Assembly: GCF_015832195.1 (NCBI RefSeq) | Contig: NC_052044.1 | Coordinates: 1,999,147-2,063,146 of the forward strand | Reading direction: 5' to 3' | Length of the DNA stretch: 64,000 bases | From: Motacilla alba alba | Lineage: Eukaryota > Chordata > Aves > Passeriformes > Motacillidae | Part shown: positions 38,667 through 49,400 of the stretch, piece after piece | Layout of the letters: each line of letters begins with the position of its first letter | Position numbering within the stretch: position 1 is the stretch's first letter | Translations under genes and position numbers: made by a program | The notes under the pieces: generated by a model | Seen by the model: only the letters and a program-made list of their open reading frames with translations | Database searches by the model: none | What the model was told of the DNA's origin: nothing

Positions 38667-41600
38667 TCAGTTTCCCCGCAACTCCCCGGTGTCCCCGTGC
38701 CTCAGTTTCCCCGCACGCACCTGGGGGGGGGCGGCCCCCGGGCCGGGGTCCCCCGGGGCCGGTGCGGGCCCCGCGGCCAAGCGCTGGAGCCGCTGCAGCG
38801 CCCGCTCGGCCGAGAGCCGCGCCTCGGGGTCGGGGGTCCCAGCAATCCTCCAGCAGCTCCGGCAGAGCCCCCCCGGGCTGTGGGACCCCCCGGGCTCAGC
38901 GGGGGATGCCACCCGGGGATGTCACCCCCGAACGGGGACAGCCCCCGGTGCCCTCAGCACCGTCGCTGGGCAGCGGGGAGGGGACCCCCGGGCAGCGACC
39001 CCCCCAAACACCCCTGACACCCAGGGACCCCCCCTCGGGCGTCCCGAGTCACCCCACACCCCTCGAGACCCTCTGGGGACCCCCGGGGTGACCCCCAGAG
39101 CACAGGCAGGGGCACCCCGGGTACCTCAGCATCCCTGGGCACCCCAAACCCCCCGGACACCCAGGCAGGGACCCCCCCTCGGGCCCCCTGCCCCCCCCGG
39201 GACCCCCGCGGGTCACCCGGCCGGGGGTGCCGGGCTCTGACCTGGGGGGCGCGGTGCCAGGCGGGCGGGATGAGCGGCCGCCGCCTCTCGTCCGCGGCCA
39301 AGCGGCGGAGCTGCGCCCCGGTGGGGCTGGAGCCCAGCTCGGCCTCGTACGCCAGCCGGAACGGCGGCACCGGGGCTCCTGCGGGGCGGGGGCGTCAGCG
39401 GGGCCGGGGGGCCGCGGGCGGCGCGGGGGGACCCCCGGGGCTCACCGGGGCTCAGGGCCTGGCAGCGGGACAGGATCTCCCAGAGCAGCAGCGCCAGCGC
39501 GTAGACGTCGGCCTGGCGCAGCGCCCGGCCCCAGGCCCGCAGGTCCAGGCTCTCGTCCAGGATCTCGGGTGCCAGGTACCGCTGCGTGCCCGCCTGCGCC
39601 CCACCGGGCCCTGAGCGCGGGGGCACCGGGCCACCAGGGCCACCGGGGCCACCGGGGCCACCGGGGCCGCCAGGCCCCCGCGCCAGGGACGGGCTCAGCT
39701 GGCAGCCACAGCCCGCACTGCCAGGGACACCTGGGGTGCTGTCCCCAACCCAGGGCTGTCACCTGCCCTTCCCGTGCCACCCCATGCCGTGCCATGCCAC
39801 TCTCCATGCCATGCCACCCCATGCCACCCCATCCCACGGATCCCGTGCCGTGCCATGCCATGCCGTGCCATGCCATGCCGTGCCATGCCACCCCATGCCA
39901 CCCCTGTCACCTTCCGGATGGCCACGGCGTGCCGGCTGCCCGTGCTGTCCTGGGCGCGCGGTGGCAGCGCCAGCGCCAGCCCGAAGTCGCCGATGGCGCA
40001 GGTGCCGTCCTCCCGCACCAGCACGTTCTGGCTGCTCAGGTCCCGGTGCACCACGCTGGGCTTGTACAGCCCTGGGGACCCCGGGGGTCACGGGGGGACG
40101 GGGCAGGGGGGGCTCAGGGCAGAGCCCAGAGCGGGGTCGGGGCAGGGGACACCGTGGGTGCCACCGGGGCGCCACCCTCACCGTCACGCCACAGCTCCTG
40201 ATGCAGGAAGGCCAGGCCGCGGGCCAGGGACAGCGCCAGGCGCACGCTGCCCGCCCAGGTCCCCACGTGCTGCCCCAGGAAGTGGCGCAGGGAGCCCTGG
40301 GGACACGCCGGGGACACGGGTGGGGACGTGGGGCACCCCCAGTATCTCCCACACATCTCCCCCCACCAGGCCCCCATGCCCACCCCCGGGCTCCCCGACT
40401 GTCCCACGCACCCCCCCGAGCCCCCTCAGTCCCTCGCACACCCCCGAGCCCCCCAAATCCCCATCACAACCGAGCCCCCCGAGCCCCCGCTACTCCCATA
40501 CCCCCGAGCCCCACAAACTCCTGCCACCCTCCCCAGTACCCCCCGAGCACCCCAGACTCCTGTTACCCCCCCCCAGTACCCCCCGAGCCCCCCAGACCCC
40601 TGTTACCCCCCCCGGTACCTCCCGAGTCCCCCAGACCCCTGTTGCCCCCTTGCCCCGGTGCCCCCCAGCCCCCGAGGTGACCCACGGCCGGGTAGAGCTG
40701 CAGCACCAGGAGCCCCCCTCGGGCCGGGGGCGCGGCCGCCCGGGCGTGCAGCAGCCTGGCCACGTTCTCGTGCTCCATCAGCGGCAGGGCGTGCACGGCG
40801 CGTTCGGCCGCGAACCTCCGGCCGGCCCCGGCCGCGAACGCCTTGATGGCCACGGGCCGCTGGCGCAGCGTGCCCCGCCACACGGCCGAGAAGCGCCCCG
40901 ACTGCAGCACCTGCCCCGGGGGGACGGGGGACGCAGCTGGCACCGGCACCCCCGCGCCGGACCCTCCGGTCCGGGCACCTCTGGGGCTCCCGCGCAGCCT
41001 CGGCGCTGCTGTGCCCCCCCGGAATGATGCCCCCTCTGCCACGGCTGTGCCCACGTCCCCTCCCCATATGGGCGCCCCCTCCCAGCGTCACCTCCTTCCC
41101 TGCCCTCCCGCTTGGGTGGCCCTGTGGGTGTCCCTCGGCACGCAGATGTCCCCCCGTGAGTGTCCCCCCGCCGTGGGTGTCCCTCCCCCCGTGAGTGTCC
41201 CCCGTGGGTGTCCCTCCCCCCGTAGGTGTCCCCCATGGGTGTCCCTCGGCACGCAGGTGTCCCTCCCCCCGTGAGTGTACCTCCCCCCGTGGGTGTCCCC
41301 CCCGTGGGTGTCCCTCCCCCCGTGGGTGTCCCCCATGGGTGTCCCTCGGCCCGCAGGTGTCCCCCCGTGACTGTCCCTCCCCCCGTGGGTGTCCCTCCCC
41401 CCGTGGGTGTCCCCCCCGTGGGTGTCCCCCGGCCCGCGGGTGCCCCGCACCTGCAGGAAGCGCAGCGCAGGCAGGTCCGGGCTGGGGGGCTCCGGAGGGA
41501 CCCCGATTCTCTGCCCCCCCCGCGGTGGCTGCCCCGTGCGGGCCCTGGTCCAGCGCAGTCCTGGATGGGGGACACCAGGGACGCCCCCATCCGGGGACCC

Positions 41601-43338
41601 CCCCACAGGAACCCCCCCAAATCAGGGACACGGGACCTGGGGACACCAGGGACCAACAGCCCCCCCTCGCCAGGTAGGGGACACGGGGAAGGTGGCATCC
41701 CGGGATCCCCGGGACACGCGGGACACCCCACCCGGGACACCCCACCCCAGGGGGTCACAAGGACACCAGGGACAGGGTGACACAGCACTTGGGGACCCCC
41801 CCACCTCCACCCGGGGAGACCCGCACTCTGGGAACACCAGAGGTGTGGCATTTGGGGACACCCAGGGGACATCGGGGAGGGGGTGGCTGTGCCCGGGGGT
41901 CCCCCCGTCCCCGCTGTGTCCCTGTCCCTACCGAGGACGCCCAGGCAGATGAGCAGGATGAGGAGGAGGGGGCTGGCGCCCAGCAGCCACAGCGTCCCCG
42001 AGGACCCCCCCGGGCCGGGCACTGGGGACAGAGACTGAGGTGACACGGAGCCCCCCTGACCCCCCACAGGGGTGTCCGGGGTGGTGGGGGGGACACTTTA
42101 GGGGGTCCTATGGCTTCCCCAGTGCCCCGCGAGTCCCAGGACCGCCCAGGACCCCCCGCCATGGGGTCCCCTGAAGGTGTCGGGATCCCCCGTGGGTCCC
42201 CTGTGTGTCCCCATCCCCGAGTGCCCCCCAGGACCCCCCGGGCTCCGTACCTGGGCCCTGGCGGGGCCCCCCCGGCCCCCCGGCCGTGCCTGTCGCCGCT
42301 GTCCCGGTGGCGTTGCCGTTGCAGAGGTGGCCGTGGCACAGGCACAGCAGCACGGAGCTGCCGGGGTGTCCCGCGGGGCTGGGGGCGCAGGTGGCCGAGG
42401 GACAGGCGTCCCCCCGGCCTCCCCAGCAGCCTGGGGACAGCGGCGCGGTCAGCCCGGGCTGGGGCGTGGGCGGGAGGCGGCAGGGACAGGTGGCACCCCC
42501 CGTGCGGGTCCCCCCGCAGCTGCTCCTCCCCAGCGCCGCTGCTCAAGGCCAAGGCCGAGCGGGGAGGGAGCGGAACCTCCCCAAAAACCCTGGCCAGGAT
42601 CAGCCCCCGCTCCCGGCCCCCCCCGGCCTGGATCAGACCCCTTTTCCCTCCCCAAGACCCCCCAGGGCAGGACCAAAGCCCTCAACCCTGCCCCAGCTCC
42701 TTCTGTCCCTCCAAAATTCCCCCAGGGCAGGACCAACCCCTCCATCCTACCCCAAAATCCCCCCAGGGCAGGACCAACCCCTCCATCCTACCCCAAAATC
42801 CCCCCAGGGCAGGACCAGCCCCTCCATCCTACCCCAAACCCCTGGGGCAGGATGAATCCCCTCCGTCCTGCCCCATCCCCTCCTGCCGTCCATGCCCGCC
42901 CGGGGCAGGCTCAAAGCGCCCCCCCTTTCCCCCTGCCCGAAGCCGGGGGTCCCGGGGGTCTCACCCTGCACCAGAGCGTGGCTGCGGTTCCAGATGCCCA
43001 CGCAGCACTGCCCGGGGGGGCAGCGCACGGCGCCGGCCGCCGCGCCCCCCGCGCCCCCCAGCGCGCCCCCGCACGCTCGGGTGCTTGTAGGACACGCAGG
43101 TCAGGTTGTGCGGGCCTGCAGGGGACACGCTCGCACCAGGGGGGGCTTTAACCCCCCCAGAAAAGCCCCCCCAGCCCTGGCTGTGCCCCCCCACCCCAGC
43201 ACCCACCTGGGCGCCCCATGGGAGCCTCCGCGGGGCCGGTGGGGAGAGGAGCCGAGCGGGAGCAGGAGCAGGAGCAGGAGCAGGAGGAAGAAAAGAAGAG
43301 GGAGGAGGAGGAGGAGGAGGAAGGTGCTGCCCCCGCAT
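38667..43338 (-). CDS. AMHR2: AMHR2, anti-Mullerian hormone receptor type 2 (11 exons; frame broken at two or more homopolymers)
   Basis: AMHR2 is the type II TGF-beta-family receptor serine/threonine kinase that binds anti-Mullerian hormone at the gonadal or ductal cell surface. Exons in order: first exon ending at 43207 (start unsure, ATG candidate at 43336-43338), 42965-43115, 42251-42430, 41932-42021, 41451-41560, 40686-40910, 40182-40296, 39911-40071, 39446-39593, 39242-39378 and 38667-38877. They give the cysteine-rich ectodomain ([38 protein letters not shown]), one membrane segment ([20 protein letters not shown]), then the kinase: glycine-loop equivalent [10 protein letters not shown], lysine VAIKAF, catalytic [17 protein letters not shown] (YLAPEILD), and ELLEDCWDP near the end. 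Human has the same eleven-exon plan. Exon 2 is 151 nt where 150 would keep phase, and the last exon needs one base fewer in a GGGGG run at 38832-38836. The signal-peptide exon also does not read cleanly. Confidence 0.93.
39775..39905. repeat. Short repeat, 5-bp and 15-bp units (catgc / ccatgccgtg)
   Basis: Imperfect GCCATGCCATGCCGTGCCAT repeats in an AMHR2 intron. Confidence 0.9.
40390..40670. repeat. Diverged C-rich repeat, ~45-60-bp unit (cccccgagccccccagacccctgttacc)
   Basis: Several diverged copies of CCGAGCCCCCCAGACCCCTG and TTACCCCCCCC in an AMHR2 intron. Confidence 0.8.
41110..41440. repeat. Minisatellite, ~18-20-bp unit (gtgggtgtccctccccccg)
   Basis: About seventeen copies of GTGGGTGTCCCTCCCCCC with GTCCCTCGGCACGCAG variants fill the AMHR2 intron between the 41451 and 40910 exons. 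Confidence 0.93.
42655..42855. repeat. Minisatellite, ~40-bp unit
   Basis: Four copies of CCCCAGGGCAGGACCAACCC and CTCCATCCTACCCCAAAATC in the AMHR2 intron between exons 2 and 3. Confidence 0.93.
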
Positions 43339-43340
43339 CA
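43207..43340 (-). CDS. AMHR2: AMHR2 first coding exon (signal peptide, start uncertain)
   Basis: In the frame required by exon 2 this exon ends [14 protein letters not shown], which lines up with the end of the mammalian signal-peptide region (LPTAVEAPP). Further upstream a (CTCCTG)n tract gives a leucine run typical of a signal peptide, but in another frame. The only suitable ATG (43338-43336) is in a third frame that reads polyproline. One or two miscounted bases (for example the G run just after the ATG) would reconcile them. An unannotated upstream exon is the alternative. Confidence 0.5.
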
Positions 43341-43619
43341 GGGAGGAGAGAGCCAGGGTGTCTGGGGGGGCAGCCAGGCCTGGCCCCCTGCCCTGCATCA
43401 CCCAAACGCCAAATGGAGCTTGGTGTCCCCTGTCCCCCTGGTGCCACTCTGGGACTGACTGCACCCCAAAACCAGCCTGTGACCCCCCCCAAACAGAGCT
43501 CGGTGTCCCCTGTCCCCCTGGTGCCACTCTGGGACCGGCTGCTCCCCTGCCACCCCCCCAAAACCGGCCGTGCCCCCCAAGGGACCCCCCCGCAGACTTC
43601 CAGACAACGCCAGCGACTC

Positions 43620-46411
43620 GTGTTTATTACAAAAGAACTCGTCGTTCCCCATTTACAAAGGAGCCCCCCAAAACTAACAGTTTCATCTAAGTCTTTTTGT
43701 ACAAAAAAATAGCACTTTGGGACCCGAAAAAAAAATCATCCACCACACCTCCCCCCCCCCCCAAAAAAAAAAAAATCGCCTTTGGGGGGGGAGGTTTATG
43801 ACATCAGCCACTGGATTTGTAAAAACCAACCCCCCTCCCCTCCCCTTCCCCAAATTAAAACAACAGAGACGGGACGAGATCAAACAGGGAGAGAATTATT
43901 GCCAGTTCGGGGGGCTGGACCCCCCAGGACCCTCCCGCTGCATAGAGAACCGGCCCCGGCCCCCCGGAATGAAGGGGTGACAGTGGATTAAAGCTGGGAG
44001 GTGGGGACAGCCCCCAGAGCCTCCCCAAGCCCTCTGTGGGGTGGGGGTGGGAGCGGAGCGGGGGGGCTCATGCCCAGCCTGTCACCCCCTTGTCAAGGCA
44101 CGTTTGTGTTTTGTGTCCCGGGAATGGCTGGGGGGGATTTGGGGGCTGCTGGGGGGGGGGGGGGGGGGGCTTGGGGTGGGTGGGGGGTGCCAGCAGCAGG
44201 GTGAGGACCCCCGGTGCCAACAGAGCCAAAACGGGGGCGGTGGGATCCAGCTGCCCCCCTCCCCCGGCACTGGGAGCAGCGCTGGTGCCCCCCCCCAAAA
44301 CGCTCTGATCCCCCCAAAAAACCACAGGGGAGCAGCCCAGGCTCGGAGCAGAGCCCCCCCGGGGGTCCCTGGGGTCCCCCTCCCTCGCGGCTGCGTTTCC
44401 ATAGGAAAGCCAAGCTCCCTCGGGGACAATCCATGGGGCAGGGACACGCCGGGGGCATCCCTACCCCGGATCCGGGATGGGGTTTGGCACTTGATCCCCG
44501 CCGGGGACAGAGCTGGGCTCGGGGGGGTTCGGGTGGGGGTAAAAATCACCAAATTGACCATTAAATTAAGAAACCTCCTGTTCTTGTCCCAATCCTTTGT
44601 GGATTTTGGGCTGGGGGGGGGTCGGGGGAGCTCATAGTGCTTCACAGGGTTATTAAAATACAAATGCTTAAAGTTTCCTATATAAAAATATACAAATGCA
44701 AAAATAGATATCGAGAGAGAGAGAGCCGGGGGGGGCTGGGGGGGCCGGGCCCTGCGCCCCCTCCCCGGGGAGCTTCTGCTGCCTTTCCTTTTTTTTTTTG
44801 CGTGTTTTTTACCAAAAAAACCCCAAATCGATCCCAGATTGCCGCCTCCCGCCGGCTCCCGGGGCTCCGAGCGGGGCAAAGCCGGGATGGAGATGGGGCA
44901 GCGGGGGCAGCTCCGGCCCCGGGGAGCTCGGGCACCTCCCGGCGCCGCCCCGGGCTCTGCTGGAGCTTCTCCCGGGACGAACAAGGGGGTGCCCGGGGTG
45001 GGAAGCACTGGCGGGGTGTGGGGGGGCTGCTCCCCACCTGCCCTGGCAGGGACAGTGCCCGATGTCCCGTGGGAACGGCCCGGGCAGGTGAGAACGGCCC
45101 CGGGCAGGTGGGACTGACTCCGGAGAGGGGTCACCCCCCGAGCCCAGGATGGAGCAGGGAAGCTCTGGGTCAGCTCCATCCCCTGCAGGGCTCTCTCTGG
45201 CCCCGCTGCGGCCCCGCGGGGCTCACCCCAGAGCCGCTGCCTGGAACAATCCCGGATTTCCTCCGGGGACGGAGCCCAGGCCGGGCAGCGGGACGAGCCT
45301 GGGGCAGGAAGAGGAGGGTGTGGGAGGAAGAACGGGAAGGACCGAGCCCTCCCACGGCGGGAAGGGCAGCATCCTGGAAAACCCTTTTTGGGGCTTTTTT
45401 CTCCAAGCTGTCCCTATTTTTTTGTCAGGAGACACCTCCAGCGGTGCCACAACAAAACCCTCGAGTGTCCCTCGTGTCCCTGCGGCGCTTCCCCCTCGCT
45501 GCAGACCGGCTGAGCTCCGCAGATTCTCCTTTTTCCCGATTATTACTATTATTATTAATTCCAATGCTGGCTGGAATAAAAAAAAAATCAACGTTTCCCC
45601 CCCGAGGAGGCTCCAGTTGTCCCCCCAGGGCTGCGTCCCAGCCCCTCTGTCCACGACCTTCCCATGGAGCAACTCCACTCCCACGGGACAGGGAGCCTTG
45701 CCAAGAAAACGGCCGGAAAAAAACAAGATCCAAGGAAAAAAAATGAAAACAACACCTGCCGAGGCAGGGGAGGGCAGTGGGAGTCCAAGGGTGAAAAATC
45801 CAGCGGGATCTCCCCCCGAGAATGCCAAAGGAATTACAGAGTCACCTCAAAGCAAAGCGCCGACAGCCCGGGGAGGGGGTTGGGGATTCTGGTGGGAAAT
45901 GGGATGGGGAGGGAAGGAGAGCTCGGGCATCTCCGACGCGCCCCGAGGGCCGACTGCTCCAGGATAAGGCATCAAAGGGACCACGCCATGGTCACAGCAA
46001 CATCTCTCCTCTCTCAAACGAACACATTTTATATTTTTATATATATAATAATAATATAGAATCTTTTCTCTTCTTTTTTTTTTTTCTTTTTTTTCTTTTT
46101 GTTTTTTTGTGGTTTTTTTTTTTTTTTTGTATTGTTGGTATTTCTGTCGTTGGGGTTTTTTTTTTGTTTGGTTTTTTTTTTGTTTGTTTTTTTTTTTTTT
46201 TTGCTAAAAGGACCAAGGCATGACGACGCCAAGGGACCTCGGGTGGGGAGGAGGCAGGAGGGGATGGCTGGGGAGGAAAAAAGGGACAAAAAAATGGGGG
46301 GGGGAAAAAAAATCAAGCCGAAATTAAAAAATACATATATATATAGCTCTGGCCTTCGAGTGGAGGCGGGCGGAGCCGGGCTGGGCAGGGCTGCGGGCGC
46401 CGTCGCCGCGC
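43620..46411 (-). other. SP1: SP1 3' UTR (probable) with A-rich tract and terminal AATAAA
   Basis: From the stop at 46412 down to about 43600 there is no other gene. The sequence is a mix of AT-rich blocks (44640-44720, 45990-46060) and an A-rich tract in transcript sense at about 46070-46205. AATAAA on the - strand at 43623-43628 is the last good polyadenylation signal before AMHR2. The extent is inferred; human SP1 also has a multi-kilobase 3' UTR. Confidence 0.65.
43623..43628 (-). terminator. SP1: Candidate SP1 polyadenylation signal AATAAA
   Basis: The hexamer AATAAA (tttatt on +) lies in gtaataaaca, about 2.8 kb downstream of the SP1 stop and about 290 bases upstream of the AMHR2 start region. 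Shorter isoforms may use other sites. Confidence 0.5.
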
Positions 46412-49400
46412 TCAGAAGCCGTTGCCGCTGATGTTGATGGACTGCAGGTCGGCCACCTGCATGACGTTGATGCCGCTGCTGGCCAGGCGCGCGATGCCCT
46501 CGGGGCAGATGGCCTCCATGGCCACCATGTTGGTGGCGATGAGCGCCGAGGGCGTGGCGCCGCCGTTGCCCTCGGCCGAGGCCGCCGTGTCCATGGGGAC
46601 GGCCGAGACGTTCATGGCCACGTTGGTGGCACCTCCCTTCTTGTTCTGGTGGGTCTTGATGTGCTTGGAGAGGTGGTCGCTGCGCATGAAGCGTTTGGGG
46701 CACTCCGGGCAGGCGAACTTCTTCTCTCCTGGGGGAAGGGAGAGGGGCGTGAGGGCGAGGAAAGGCTGGGATTTGGGCAGGGGTTCCTCCCCGTGAGAGG
46801 GGTCAGGCCCCGGAGCAAAGACCTGAAAGCCAATCCTCCAGTACATTGGAATTTTGAGAAAAGGCTGGGACCTTGGGAAAGGTTCCTCCCCGTGAGAACA
46901 CTCAGGCTCTGGAGGGGCTCTCGGCCCCACGAACTCAAGGCCAACGCTGCAGGATGCTGGAATTTCAGCTGTGGGGATCCCTGAGGCTGCCCCACGAGGC
47001 AGAGCCCTCCCAGAGCACCCCAGCCCTCCTGAGACCCCAGCCCCACGAGGCAGAGCCCTCCCAGAGCCCCCCAGCCCCACCTGTGTGCGTGCGCTTGTGC
47101 CGCTGCAGCTCGTCGGAGCGGGTGAAGCGCTTCCCGCACAGCACCCAGGTGCAGATGAAGGGCCTCTCCCCCGTGTGCCACCGCAGGTGCGCCCGCAGGT
47201 GCGAGGTCTTGCCGTACACCTTGCCGCAGCCCGGCACGTGGCAGATGTGCTGCTTTTTTTTCCCTGGATCCCCAGAGCTCCTGCAAGAAGGGAAGGGTTA
47301 AAGCCGAGGGGATTTCAGGTGCGGCCTGGGGGGTGTGGAGCTGCTGGATTAGGATGGGTCAGACCCTGGGATTGATGGGTTTGGGGCGAGGCTCAGCCAG
47401 GTGAAGAGCCCTTGGCTCACAACAGCCCCACGGGACGCAGGGAATCGGGGCTGGAAAGCTGGGAAGGGCCTGGGGGTGCCCAGCTGGCCATGTGCGTGTG
47501 GCACTTGGGGACACGGGTGGCCTTGCCAGGTCTGAGGGAACAGCTGGAGCTGACGACCTGAGGGACCCTTCCCGACCCAAATAATTCCACAAAACGAGGC
47601 ACTTTGGGGGTGCTCCTGGTGGCAGAGCCGGGGCAGCAGCCTCACCTGCCCTCTCCTTCCTTGCAGTAGGGACAGGTGCAGGCCTCCCTCCGCGTTTTCC
47701 GGCCCTGCTGGGGCTGGGGGTCGGGGCTGGTCTCCCCCTCCTCCACGGCCGCGCTCTCGTCGCCCAGCCCGTCCCCGCTGCCGCCGTGCAGCCCCAGCTG
47801 GGCCCCGTGCTCTCCTGCAAGGCAAGGAACGCGGCAGGTTACAGCAGGCTCCCCGCCTGGAAAGCAGGGTCTCCTCTGCTGCAGGGAGCGTGAATCCCAC
47901 CCTGTTCCCCCCTTTCCTGACCCTGCCCAGCCTGGGGCTCTCCTGGCCCAGCCCCTGGGCCTCCACATTCCCCCCATTTTGGCCCAGGTCTCTCATCTGT
48001 TTCCAGGGGCTGTGATTCCAGCCCCCAGTCTGCCTTTCTCACAGCAATTTCCTCACAGGAAGGACAGGCTGTCACCTGAATGTGGCAGGTTTGAGACAAA
48101 TTCACCTTTTCCCAGCAATTTCCTCATGAGGAATCCCATTTCTGTGACCCGAGTGGGGCAGGTTTGAGACAAGCACACCTGGGGTTTTATCTCCTTCCAG
48201 GGTTGCTCTACCAAGGCTGAAAAATGAAGCTCCGGGTGGGAATTATTCCCAAAAAACCCATCTGGGGCTTTTCCTGGCGCTGTTTCCTGCAGCTCCAGTG
48301 AGGATGAGGCGACAGGAAGGTCAGTGGGGCTGTCCTGGGGCTGCTGGTCACTCACTGCATGCCCTCTGCCCTTCCCAAGGCCCTGCCCACGATCCTTCTG
48401 GGAAGCCCTGCTGAGAGCAGTGCCTCGGCCAAGCAGGGAAATTTCCTTTACAATCCCAGTTTTCCCTGCAGGAGCTCCGAGGCAGGAGCCAGGAGGGTTG
48501 GAGAAGGATAAATTTCAAATCCCCTGAGAGGCGCAGGCTGGGCGCTCCTGGAGGTGCCAGGAGGGATTTCACAACCTGGAGACGGCACTGGGAATGAGGA
48601 AGAATTCCTGGCAGGAGCAACCTCCCCAGTCCCCGGTGGTGCCGGTGCCAGCAGGCGTCAGTGGTGCTCGGGCAAAGCTCCACGGAGGGACAGGAGCCAC
48701 CAGAACGGGTCCCTGGGGCTCACGAGTGACAGGAGCCACCAGAACGGGTCCCTGGGGCTCACGAGGGACAGGGGCCACCAGGAAAGTGAAGAAATCTTCC
48801 CTAAAATCCAAGCTGAAGCTTCCCAGCACAGCCCGAGGCCGTTTGCCCGTGTCCTGAGAGCTGGGAGAGGGGCAGGGGCAGCCGGGGGGGTTTGCTGCCC
48901 CCCAACCCACAGGGACCCAGATTCCCTGGGAAAGGCTGCGGAGGACACCCAGAGCTCCGAGCACCCTCCAGGAGCAGAGCCTGGCCCTGTCACACCGGGC
49001 AGGAGCAGCCAGGATGTCACCAGGGGCTGTCACCAGGGGCTGTCACCTGGCACATAAACCCCAGGTACCCCGAGGACTGTCCCTTCATCCTGGGGCCAAC
49101 CCCTGGGCTCTGCCCCTCGCCCTGGCAGCACGGGAATGCTGTCCCAGCCAGGCCTGGAGAAGGAAACTGTCCCCTCCAGAGGTGACACCATTTGAAGGCT
49201 GGCCCTGGGTGCCACATTCCCGAGCTCCCTGCCAAGCTGAGGATTTCAGGAGCTTCCCAGTCCCTCCCTGCAGCTCCTGTGACGTGTCTGCAGTCACAGC
49301 CCCGCACGGAGGGAGCCTGGGAGGGGTTTTTAAGCTTCCTAAGCCAGCCCTGACAGCTTTGTGCTCCAGCCACGGATTAGAGACTTCCCCGGATGGGAAT

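Noticed and set aside
38667..43338. AMHR2 as a pseudogene
   Set aside because: Splice sites, kinase motifs and all eleven exons are intact, and the frame breaks are single bases in G/C homopolymers, like those in PRR13 and ATF7. Sequencing error is likelier, though not proven.
43207..43338. Polyproline start ([10 protein letters not shown]) from the ATG at 43338
   Set aside because: Its frame would enter a stop soon after the exon 2 junction; only the frame ending EAPMGRPG continues into the ectodomain.
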